Shown here: in pieces, positions 33,310-40,783 of the stretch | Position numbering within the stretch: position 1 is the first letter of the stretch | How the letters are laid out: each line of letters starts with the position of its first letter | Assembly (NCBI GenBank): GCA_031261505.1 | Contig: JAISJN010000021.1 | Span: 1-49,707, forward strand | Reading direction: 5' to 3' | Length of the DNA stretch: 49,707 nucleotides | From: Clostridioides sp. | GTDB lineage: Bacteria; Bacillota; Clostridia; Peptostreptococcales; Peptostreptococcaceae | Position numbers and translations under genes: made by a program | Notes under the pieces: generated by a model | What the model saw: the letters and a program-made list of their open reading frames with translations, nothing else | The model's database searches: none | Told to the model about the DNA's origin: nothing

Positions 33310-34341
33310 TTATTTTGAAATTCTTATAAGTTCTTCTACAAATTCACAACATACCTCTTTAGGAGTTGCCCATGATGTCACTAGTCTGATAGCAGTAGTC
33401 TTATCGTCCACGGCTGTCCAAGTTTGGAACCTGTATTTTTCAAGCATCTTGTCCATGATTTCATTAGGGAACACAGGGAATACCTGATTAGTAGGTGAAT
33501 CCACAAAGAAAGAGTATCCAGCTTCTTTAATTCCTTCTGTCAGGATTTTTGCCAATTCATTTGCATGTCTTCCTAAGTCTAGATAAAGTTCGTCCCTCAA
33601 AAGTTCTGTAAACTGAAGAGCCATAACCCTAGTCTTAGAGAGAAGTCCACCCCTCTGCTTAATCGACCAGCTGAAAAATGGTTTTAGGTTGTCGTTGCAT
33701 ATCACAATCGCTTCTCCATATAATGCACCGTTCTTAGTTCCACCTATGTAGAAGACGTCGCATACCTTTGGAAGATCTTCAAATTTTATATCTACATCAT
33801 CCAAAGTAAGTGCACATGCTAGCCTTGCTCCATCTACAAATAGATACATCCCAAGTTCTTTACAACAGTCGTGAATTGCCTTTAATTCGTTTTTGTCATA
33901 TACCGTACCTAGTTCAGTTGGATTTGAGATATACACTAATTTTGGATAAGGTGCAAAGTTCGTATCGTGATTTTCTTCAAATACGCTTTTCACTTCCTCC
34001 GGTCTTATCTTTCCATCGCTGGTTGGTATTGTGTATATTCTATGCCCTGTAGCTTCGATTGCCCCTGTTTCATCAACGACAATATGTGCGCTCTCAGCTG
34101 CTACTACAGCCTCATGAGCCCTAAGTGAAGCGCTTATAGTTATTAAATTAGCCTGAGTCCCACCGCTTACAAAGTGGATATCGACATTTTCTTCGTTTAT
34201 TTTCTTTTTAATGATGTCCTGTGCTTCGTATGTGAATTCTTCAAGTCCATACCCGTCTGCCTGAATATACGCAGTGTCTAACATTTTCTGTAGTATTCTT
34301 GGATGTGCTATTTCGCTATAATCATTTTTAAAACTAAACAT
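33310..34341 (-). CDS. Low-specificity threonine aldolase family protein
   Basis: PLP-dependent aldolase/beta-eliminating lyase of 343 residues, predicted to split L-(allo)threonine to glycine and acetaldehyde. The PLP Lys lies in YIGGTKNGALYGEA, the cofactor Asp in LFVDGARLACAL, and the phosphate loop in FVSGGTQANLITI. It lacks the N-terminal DVRSDTVT pattern of canonical LtaE and starts with MFSFKNDYSEIAHPRI, typical of the clostridial branch, so precise specificity is open. AAAGGAGAG lies upstream. Confidence 0.88.
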   Translation of the reverse strand: MFSFKNDYSEIAHPRILQKMLDTAYIQADGYGLEEFTYEAQDIIKKKINEENVDIHFVSGGTQANLITISASLRAHEAVVAAESAHIVVDETGAIEATGHRIYTIPTSDGKIRPEEVKSVFEENHDTNFAPYPKLVYISNPTELGTVYDKNELKAIHDCCKELGMYLFVDGARLACALTLDDVDIKFEDLPKVCDVFYIGGTKNGALYGEAIVICNDNLKPFFSWSIKQRGGLLSKTRVMALQFTELLRDELYLDLGRHANELAKILTEGIKEAGYSFFVDSPTNQVFPVFPNEIMDKMLEKYRFQTWTAVDDKTTAIRLVTSWATPKEVCCEFVEELIRISK

Positions 34342-34390
34342 ATCAATTACTCTCCTTTTTTTATTATTTTTAAATGGTGATGGTGATTAC

Positions 34391-34423
34391 GTGGTGGGTA
34401 TTTGACACCCACCGAAATGAGAT
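34391..34423. repeat. Dispersed 30-34-bp element, copy B, with small hairpin
   Basis: Contains GGTGGGT (34393-34399) and its complement ACCCACC (34407-34413), then GAAATGAGAT, directly beyond the miaB stop. Related sequences lie at 20436-20465 and 40182-40215. Confidence 0.4.
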
Positions 34424-35856
34424 TAGTCGACAACTACCCCATCTAGTGAGAACGTCTTTGGACTCACTATCTTTACATTAACTAATTCCCCAATCATGTC
34501 TTCATTTCCACCAGAGAAGTTCACTAGTTTATTCTGTCTAGTCCTTCCACTTAGTATTTCCTCGTTGTTTTTACTCTTTCCTTCGACGAGTACCTCTACG
34601 ACCTTATCCTTATAGCCTGCATTTATCTCACCAGAGATTTCATTTACAAACCCTAGTACCTTTTCAAATCTTTCATGAGCTACATCTTCCGGTATCTGAT
34701 TATCCATCTTCGCAGCTGGAGTTCCAGTTCTCTTTGAGTATATAAACGTAAAGGCTGAGTCGTATCTAACCTTTCTAACCACATCAATTGTGTCTTGCAC
34801 GTCATCCTCTGTCTCTCCAGGGAATCCTACCATTAAATCAGTTGAAAATGCTATTCCCGGTACTTCCTTCTTCGCTTTTTCGATTATATCCAGGTAGTAT
34901 TCCTTAGTGTAGTGGCGATTCATCTTTTTAAGAAGGCTTGTGCTACCACATTGTACTGGTAGATGAAGGAATTCACATATTTTATTACAGTCTCTAATTG
35001 CATATATGACCTCGTCCGATATGTCTTTTGGATGAGATGTCATGAATCTAATTCTCTCAAGTCCTTCTACCTCGTTCACCTGTCTCAAAAGTTCACTGAA
35101 GGCTATAGGATTTTCTAAAGTCTTTCCATAAGAATCCACGTTTTGTCCAAGCAAGGTAACTTCCTTAGTTCCATTTGCAACTAATTCCTTGATTTCGCCT
35201 ATTATATCTTCTGGAGTCCTGCTTCTCTCCCTACCCCTTGTGTACGGAACTATACAGTAGGTACAAAAATTATTACATCCGTACATTATATTTACAAATG
35301 CCTTTAGTTCAAATTTTCTATTGCTCTTTAGACCCTCTATCACTTCTCCATCTACATCCCAAACATCTACTAGGACTTTTCTTGATTTCATAGAGTTTAC
35401 AAGTAGCTCTGGGAACTTATATATGTTGTGAGTTCCAAATAGAAGGTCTACGTGGTCGTATTTTCTTTTGATCTCTTCAACTACGTGTGGCTGTTGCATC
35501 ATACATCCGCATACTGCAATCTGTAGGTTTGGATTTAACCTTTTGTTTCGTTTTAGCTGACCTAGGTTTCCATATACTTTTAACTCCGCGTTCTCTCTCA
35601 CTGCACAAGTGTTGTATATAATAAGGTCTGCTTCTCTTGCATTCATCGCCTGTGCATAGCCCATTTCATCCAACATCGCTATCAGTTTTTCAGAATCGTG
35701 CTCGTTCATCTGACATCCGAACGTCTGGATCAAGGCCTTTCTTCGTTTACCAGTATGGTTAAAGTGTTTTTCGTTTTTACTGTGTATTATTTCTATATAT
35801 TTGTCTTGTTCCTTTATTTTTTCAATTGGAAGGTTGACTTGCTTTCTTTGGCTCAT
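34423..35856 (-). CDS. miaB: tRNA-2-methylthio-N6-dimethylallyladenosine synthase
   Basis: Radical-SAM methylthiotransferase of 477 residues that adds the 2-methylthio group to i6A37 made by MiaA. The N-terminal MTTase domain carries three Cys ([31 protein letters not shown]) for the auxiliary cluster. The radical-SAM cluster is [20 protein letters not shown], and the C-terminal TRAM domain ends in [11 protein letters not shown]. Length fits the clostridial enzymes, with a short N-terminal extension. GGGGATAGG lies before the ATG. Confidence 0.97.
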   Translation of the reverse strand: MSQRKQVNLPIEKIKEQDKYIEIIHSKNEKHFNHTGKRRKALIQTFGCQMNEHDSEKLIAMLDEMGYAQAMNAREADLIIYNTCAVRENAELKVYGNLGQLKRNKRLNPNLQIAVCGCMMQQPHVVEEIKRKYDHVDLLFGTHNIYKFPELLVNSMKSRKVLVDVWDVDGEVIEGLKSNRKFELKAFVNIMYGCNNFCTYCIVPYTRGRERSRTPEDIIGEIKELVANGTKEVTLLGQNVDSYGKTLENPIAFSELLRQVNEVEGLERIRFMTSHPKDISDEVIYAIRDCNKICEFLHLPVQCGSTSLLKKMNRHYTKEYYLDIIEKAKKEVPGIAFSTDLMVGFPGETEDDVQDTIDVVRKVRYDSAFTFIYSKRTGTPAAKMDNQIPEDVAHERFEKVLGFVNEISGEINAGYKDKVVEVLVEGKSKNNEEILSGRTRQNKLVNFSGGNEDMIGELVNVKIVSPKTFSLDGVVVD

Positions 35857-35994
35857 AATTTTCCTATCCCCTCATTTTCTATCTGTAATTTCTAGTTTTG
35901 CCTAGAATAATTATAGCAGAGATACTTTATTTTCTCAATCTAAGACAAGATATATTCTAAGACAACATATATTGTCCACCATAAAATCACTATT

Positions 35995-36044
35995 AAAAAA
36001 CACATCCTAATCTTAGTCAAATCGACCCAAATTAAGATGTGTTT
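35995..36044 (-). terminator. Terminator of clpB
   Basis: On the minus strand AAACACATCTTAAT pairs with ATTAGGATGTGTTT, followed by a T-rich run, 32 bases beyond the clpB stop. Confidence 0.75.
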
Positions 36045-36075
36045 GAATTTTTGTGAGCTATAACTTAAACTATTA

Positions 36076-38670
36076 TTATCTGGTTGTAACCACTATCGTA
36101 TCCGACTCACCATTGACTACAACACTACTGCCCTCGCTAATTTCACCGGCGATAAGCTTCTTAGCTATAATGGTTTCAAGTACATTGCTGATGTACCTCT
36201 TAAGTGGTCTTGCCCCGTATACTGGGTCGTAACCCTCGTTTATCATGACTTCCTTAGCTCTATCTGTTATCTCTATTGTGATATTTCTATCCTCCAACCT
36301 ATTGCTCAAATCCTTCATGAATATATCTATGATTTTTTTAATATTGTCCTTATCCAATGGTTTAAACATTATGATATCGTCTACCCTATTTAAGAACTCT
36401 GGTTTGAATCTGTATTTCATTTCCGTCATCACTCTATCTGTAATCTCGTCTGTGATGTTTCCCTCTGCTTCCAGTAAATATGTGCTTCCAATGTTTGATG
36501 TCATTATTATTATTGTATTCTTAAAATCTACAGTCTTGCCCTTGTTGTCTGTTAATCTACCATCGTCGAGTATCTGTAGGAACATGTTGAATACGTCCTC
36601 ATGGGCCTTTTCTATCTCATCAAATAGCAGAACTGAATACGGGTTTCTTCTAACGGCTTCTGTCAACTGTCCACCCTCTTCATATCCCACATATCCTGGA
36701 GGCGGTCCTACGAGTCTAGACACCGATTGTTTTTCCATGTACTCTGACATATCGACTCTTATTATGCTGTTTTCATCGTCGAATAAATTCTTGGCGAGAG
36801 TCTTTGCTAGCTCGGTCTTACCAACTCCTGTAGGTCCTAGGAATATAAAAGAACCAATTGGTTTTTTCTCGTCCTTAAGTCCTGCACGAGCTCTTATCAC
36901 CGCATTTGATACTGCTGTTACCGCCTCGTCTTGCCCTATTACTCTATTGTGTAGCTCGTCTTCTAATTTTAGAAGTTTCTGTCTTTCGCTTTCTACCAAT
37001 CTTGTCACTGGAATTCCAGTCCATTTTGAAACTATGTCCGAAATCTCGTCTTCTGTGACCTCTTCTTTTAGAAGTGCACTTTCTGATCCGTCTTTTATTC
37101 TATTTTCTTCCTCTTCTATCTGGCTTTCGAGTTTCGGTATTTCGCCGTATTTCACTTCTGCTGCCCTGTTGAAATCGTACTCTCTTTCGTATTTTTCTGT
37201 CATTCCCTTGGCGATATCGAGTTTTGATTTAAGTTCTCTAATATTTGTAATCTTGCTCTTTTCTTTTTCATACTGTGCTGTCATCTCATCGTTTTGCGAC
37301 TTGAGTTCTGCTATTTCTTTCTGTAAGATCTCTAGCCTCTCCATGCTTGCACTGTCGTTTTCCTTTAGCAAGGCTTCTCTTTCAGTTTCGTACATAAATT
37401 GTTTTCTTCTAACCCTGTCCAATTCTGTAGGCAGAGAGTCTATCTCTGTACGAATCATGGCTCCAGCTTCATCTATTAAGTCAATAGCCTTGTCTGGTAG
37501 GAATCTATCCTGTATATATCTATCAGATAATTTTGCAGCGGCGACTATCGCATTATCGTGTATTCTAACCCCATGGTGTATTTCAAATTTTTCCTTAAGT
37601 CCTCTCAATATAGAGATCGTATCTTCTACTGTAGGTTCTTCTACTATTACTGGTTGGAAACGTCTCTCAAGAGCCTTGTCCTTTTCGATATATTTTCTGT
37701 ATTCGTCAAAGGTTGTCGCACCTATACAGTTTAGTTCACCACGAGCTAGCATAGGTTTTATTAAATTACCTGCATCCATTGAGCCTTCTGTCTTGCCAGC
37801 TCCTACTATATTGTGTATTTCATCTATAAATAGGATTATCCTTCCCTCTGAGCTCTGTACTTCCTTTAGGACTGCCTTTAATCTTTCTTCAAAATCACCT
37901 CTGTACTTGGCACCAGCTATAAGCGAGCCCATATCCAATGAAAATATTATCTTGTCCTTTAATCCTTCTGGAACATCTCCTCTTACTATTCTTTCTGCCA
38001 GACCTTCTACTATAGCTGTCTTACCGACACCTGGTTCACCTATCAAAACCGGATTGTTTTTAGTCTTCCTTGAAAGAATTCTTATTACCCTTATTATTTC
38101 TTCATCCCTACCTATTACTGGGTCAATTTTGTTTTTCTTAGCTAGGTCTACTAGATTAATTCCGTATTTCGAAAGAGCGTCGTAAGTACCCTCTGGATCG
38201 TTTGTCACAACCCTCTGGTTACCCCTTACTTGATTCAATACCTTTAAGAACTCGTCTTTTTTTATGCCGAATTCATTAAATACCTTGCCAACTTGAGATT
38301 TTTTTTCTAAATCTATCATAGCCAGCATAAGATGCTCTACACTGATGTAATCGTCTTTGAAATCGTCGGCTAATTTTTCGGATTCTGTAAGTATCTCATT
38401 TATCCTTCTAGTGGAAGTCACCCCTTGAGAATCTGCTCCCTCACCATACACCTTTGGCAGTTTTCCGACTTCTGTTTTTACTACATTTTTCAAAGCATCT
38501 ATTGAAATATTCATCTTTTCTATTATATTTGGAATCAATCCATCCTCTTGGTTTATTAAGGCAGATAACAAGTGAATAGATTCTACCTGTTGGTTGTGAT
38601 TTTTAACAGCCTCTGTAAACGCTTCGTTTAAACTCTTCTGTACCCTTACTGTCATTTTTTCTGCATCCAT
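36076..38670 (-). CDS. clpB: Disaggregase ClpB
   Basis: Hexameric AAA+ chaperone of 864 residues that pulls apart aggregated proteins with DnaK. Clp-N repeats occupy residues 5-145. NBD1 has Walker A GEPGVGKTAIVEGLA and Walker B IILFIDEIHNIVGAG. The middle coiled coil (about 410-525) distinguishes ClpB from ClpC. NBD2 has GPTGVGKTELAKTLA and VLLFDEIEKAH. No ClpP-binding IGF/L loop is evident, as expected for a disaggregase. TGGAGG lies before the ATG. I found neither a CIRCE element nor an obvious CtsR site upstream. Confidence 0.97.
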   Translation of the reverse strand: MDAEKMTVRVQKSLNEAFTEAVKNHNQQVESIHLLSALINQEDGLIPNIIEKMNISIDALKNVVKTEVGKLPKVYGEGADSQGVTSTRRINEILTESEKLADDFKDDYISVEHLMLAMIDLEKKSQVGKVFNEFGIKKDEFLKVLNQVRGNQRVVTNDPEGTYDALSKYGINLVDLAKKNKIDPVIGRDEEIIRVIRILSRKTKNNPVLIGEPGVGKTAIVEGLAERIVRGDVPEGLKDKIIFSLDMGSLIAGAKYRGDFEERLKAVLKEVQSSEGRIILFIDEIHNIVGAGKTEGSMDAGNLIKPMLARGELNCIGATTFDEYRKYIEKDKALERRFQPVIVEEPTVEDTISILRGLKEKFEIHHGVRIHDNAIVAAAKLSDRYIQDRFLPDKAIDLIDEAGAMIRTEIDSLPTELDRVRRKQFMYETEREALLKENDSASMERLEILQKEIAELKSQNDEMTAQYEKEKSKITNIRELKSKLDIAKGMTEKYEREYDFNRAAEVKYGEIPKLESQIEEEENRIKDGSESALLKEEVTEDEISDIVSKWTGIPVTRLVESERQKLLKLEDELHNRVIGQDEAVTAVSNAVIRARAGLKDEKKPIGSFIFLGPTGVGKTELAKTLAKNLFDDENSIIRVDMSEYMEKQSVSRLVGPPPGYVGYEEGGQLTEAVRRNPYSVLLFDEIEKAHEDVFNMFLQILDDGRLTDNKGKTVDFKNTIIIMTSNIGSTYLLEAEGNITDEITDRVMTEMKYRFKPEFLNRVDDIIMFKPLDKDNIKKIIDIFMKDLSNRLEDRNITIEITDRAKEVMINEGYDPVYGARPLKRYISNVLETIIAKKLIAGEISEGSSVVVNGESDTIVVTTR

Positions 38671-38781
38671 TTTTTATACCTCCATTTTCTAATTCAATTA
38701 TCAAACTATACCCAGTTACTCATTTATACATGGTTACTCGGTTATTCTCAATTACTTATTTATTATTTACTAGCACTATAC

Positions 38782-39381
38782 CTACTTATTTAGGATTATA
38801 GACTTTCTCAAATTCAACAAACTGTCTAGCAGATCCTCGTCCATATTTAGATTGTATCTCAAGGTCAGTATGAAAGATTGATCATAGTTGAAAAACTTAA
38901 CACAATCATTTGACATTGGCATGATGTAGAGATCCTTAGCTACTATTCTAATATCTCCAATATCTATTTTCCCACAGTTTTCTATAAACTCATCTTTAAA
39001 ATCTGCCACGTATAAGTCGCACATCGGATTGTATATGTAGGAGCATACACTGTCAAATACCTTCATAAGATTTGAATTTATAAATTCGTATATGTCTACA
39101 TCGCTGTATATAGAAATTCCTTCATATATATATTGATTGAAAAGCGGGTGTACATTTTTTCTAAGCTTAATAGCTACTTCACTCGGTATTTCAAAATACA
39201 ATTTCCAGTACTTTGAATCCTGTTTTTCAAGTGTCACGCCAATATTTTGACTACCGGCGTTACTTTCTTGATATAAATTAGATACGAAATTTTGTTTTGT
39301 AAATGTAGTTGCCTCTTTTTCAAAAAAGTAGTCGAACCACTGTAGAATATTCCTATCTAGCCTCAAACCCATCTTCTTCAC
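38782..39381 (-). CDS. Unknown protein paired with RepL-like gene
   Basis: A soluble protein of about 199 residues that I do not recognise. It is rich in Tyr, Phe, Asn and Asp and has no membrane helix or evident enzymatic motif. I start at the GTG at 39381 (VKKMGLRLDRN), with GGAG 7 bases upstream; the ATG at 39372 is an alternative, and a frame extension to 39438 lacks a site. It lies 77 bases after the winged-helix gene on the same strand, with no terminator between, so the two are probably cotranscribed. A role linked to DNA replication or regulation would follow only from that neighbour. Confidence 0.6.
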   Translation of the reverse strand: MKKMGLRLDRNILQWFDYFFEKEATTFTKQNFVSNLYQESNAGSQNIGVTLEKQDSKYWKLYFEIPSEVAIKLRKNVHPLFNQYIYEGISIYSDVDIYEFINSNLMKVFDSVCSYIYNPMCDLYVADFKDEFIENCGKIDIGDIRIVAKDLYIMPMSNDCVKFFNYDQSFILTLRYNLNMDEDLLDSLLNLRKSIILNK

Positions 39382-39458
39382 TTCCCTTCTCCACTGACAA
39401 CCGTATCTGTTTCCTATCATTTTCACTGGCTTTTTCACTTCTCTTATCGTATTTCTGG

Positions 39459-39779
39459 TTATCTCTTTTCATTATCTTTTTTATGATCTTTTTTATCGCC
39501 TTTTTTTACACCTACTGCTATATACTCCGTCAAAAGACTTTCTCTATCCATACGACTTCCCTTGTACGAAATCGATGGATTGATCATGTACTCGCCATTT
39601 CTTACCCTTTTGATAAAATCCATCTTCTTTAGCTTTCCAAAATACGAGGATAAGCTTGTCTTTGGATACGAGAGTTTCTCTGATAATTCATCCAATGTCA
39701 TCCTTATTCTATTGTCCCTATCCATCATCTCAATTAAGAGTATCGGAATCATATCCTTCTTAGTGTATATCTTTTCCAT
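39459..39779 (-). CDS. RepL-like winged-helix protein
   Basis: A 106-residue (or longer) DNA-binding protein. MTLDELSEKLSYPKTSLSSYFGKLKKMDFIKRV is a winged helix and YMINPSISYKGSRMDRESLL resembles the C-terminal part of RepL-type Firmicute plasmid replication proteins. The highly charged tail (KKGDKKDHKKD) may be flexible. The frame stays open and protein-like for 38 more codons upstream of the ATG at 39779, to a site where GGTGGAG (39902-39908) precedes an ATT codon (39891-39893) by 8 bases; the ATG itself has a poor site. The real protein may thus be about 144 residues. No plasmid genes are near, so a chromosomal regulator derived from RepL is also possible. Confidence 0.6.
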   Translation of the reverse strand: MEKIYTKKDMIPILLIEMMDRDNRIRMTLDELSEKLSYPKTSLSSYFGKLKKMDFIKRVRNGEYMINPSISYKGSRMDRESLLTEYIAVGVKKGDKKDHKKDNEKR

Positions 39780-40108
39780 TACCTTTACATAATTTTCTAG
39801 GCATAGGTTTGAGTACTTGTCCTTTTTGACGAATACTTCACTACTCTCTGTATAATCGGTCGCCAGATCTCTCTTTGATTTTTTACTTTGAATAAATATA
39901 TCTCCACCCTCTCTCTATCTCATCCTTCATTGAGAATAATATAGTACAATAATCAAAACCTGTCAAACCCAAAAACTAAAAAAGTTCATATTATAAGCTA
40001 ACTTTTATTATGCTTAAACGTAAACTTTTCATGTATGTATTTTCTCTAATTTTCAACGGAATTTCTGATTTTTTTGATATTATTGCGTAAATTTTAAAAT
40101 TTTTTTAA

Positions 40109-40172
40109 GGTGAGTGCCTGTGCTGGTAAGTGCTTGTGCTGGTAAGTGCTTGTGCTGGTAAGTGCTTGTGCT
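40109..40172. repeat. Four tandem copies of a 16-bp unit
   Basis: The unit GGTAAGTGCTTGTGCT is repeated four times. The first copy differs at two positions (GGTGAGTGCCTGTGCT) and the other three are identical. The unit is G+T-rich, unlike the AT-rich flanks. Confidence 0.9.
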
Positions 40173-40181
40173 GGCTAGTAC

Positions 40182-40215
40182 GTGGTGGGTATTTTGAGCA
40201 GAACTAAAATGAGAT
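40182..40215. repeat. Dispersed 30-34-bp element, copy C
   Basis: GTGGTGGGTATTTTGAGC followed by AAAATGAGAT, similar to copy B at 34391-34423 but with the hairpin half replaced. It immediately follows the tandem repeat. Confidence 0.4.
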
Positions 40216-40240
40216 AAATGGTCGCTAAATATAAATGCAA

Positions 40241-40423
40241 CTAGCATTTATCTCCATTTATAAATCCTCTTACTTCTGAATTTAGTACGGTTACACTAAT
40301 GACTATGACATAAACTGCTGTACAAGATAGTATAACTGTCTTTGGGCCGAACATATCACAATATAAATTTCTTCCGTCCTTATCTATAAGCGAAGAATCA
40401 GTAGAAATCGAACCCTCTAGTAG
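40241..40423 (-). pseudogene. Possible C-terminal remnant of a membrane protein gene
   Basis: An open frame of 60 codons without a proper start. It encodes a polar stretch (STDSSLIDKDGRNLYCDMFG), one hydrophobic helix (TVILSCTAVYVIVISVTVL) and a short polar end. Its position, right at the edge of the prophage remnant, suggests a host gene cut by integration or a prophage gene cut by deletion. No family recognised. Confidence 0.3.
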
Positions 40424-40440
40424 TCAGAAATTTTGGCAAA

Positions 40441-40485
40441 AGAAAAAAGCCTGTAAAAAATGTCATTCTACATCCTTACAGACTT
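40441..40485 (-). terminator. Terminator after the endolysin fragment
   Basis: On the minus strand AAGTCTGTAA pairs with TTACAGGCTT, followed by TTTTCTTTT, 10 bases beyond the stop of the CW_7 fragment. Confidence 0.8.
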
Positions 40486-40494
40486 AAATTTTTA

Positions 40495-40779
40495 TTATCC
40501 TAATTTTTTATTCACGAGTGCTTGAACTGCATTGTAGTCATAACCCGCTGCTATAATACGTTGTCGTCTGCTTTCGCCATTGCCATAGTCGCCGCGGATG
40601 ACCGCATCAGCTATGGCGTTCAAATCTACCGCTGGTTTTAAAACTGGTATACTACCAAGCAGTTCATTGACCTTGGCTTGAACTTGGTCGTAGTTGTAGC
40701 CTTTTGCCTCAAGGTTGCGCTTGCGGTCTGCACCATTGCCAAAGTTTCCTGCAATGACTTGTTTAGCGATTACTGTCAA
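40495..40779 (-). pseudogene. Endolysin C-terminal fragment: two CW_7 repeats
   Basis: The 94 residues are two copies of the CW_7 cell-wall-binding motif known from phage Cp-7 lysozyme: VIAGNFGNGADRKRNLEAKG with YDQVQAKVNELLG, and VIRGDYGNGESRRQRIIAAG with YDYNAVQALVNKKLG. The amidase or muramidase domain that normally precedes them is absent. The frame starts only with TTG, right after the ABC permease stop (4 bases away), with no ribosome binding site. It is therefore the 3' end of a prophage endolysin left after the upstream part was replaced. Confidence 0.88.
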
Positions 40780-40783
40780 ATTT

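Larger units (their letters stand above)
39915..40240. other. Non-coding spacer with tandem and dispersed repeats
   Basis: AT-rich spacer between the RepL-like gene and the prophage remnant. It holds the 16-bp tandem repeat at 40109-40172 and the dispersed element at 40182-40215. No gene is evident. Confidence 0.5.

Noticed and set aside
35938-35972. Near-duplicate TCTAAGACAA(G/C)ATATAT pair upstream of miaB
   Set aside because: Short local duplication of AT-rich sequence; not enough to claim an operator.
36245-38185. Open frame of 646 codons opposite clpB
   Set aside because: Ser/Leu/Ile-rich antisense shadow of a clearly recognised gene, a codon-usage effect in AT-rich DNA.
38671-38781. 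Search for a CIRCE or CtsR heat-shock operator upstream of clpB
   Set aside because: No TTAGCACTC-n9-GAGTGCTAA sequence and no clear heptad direct repeat could be found by eye.
40381-40430. GGTTCGAT on the minus strand near the prophage edge, resembling a tRNA T loop
   Set aside because: The flanking bases do not form the 5-bp T stem and no D or anticodon arm can be placed, so there is no tRNA gene or tRNA-type attachment site.
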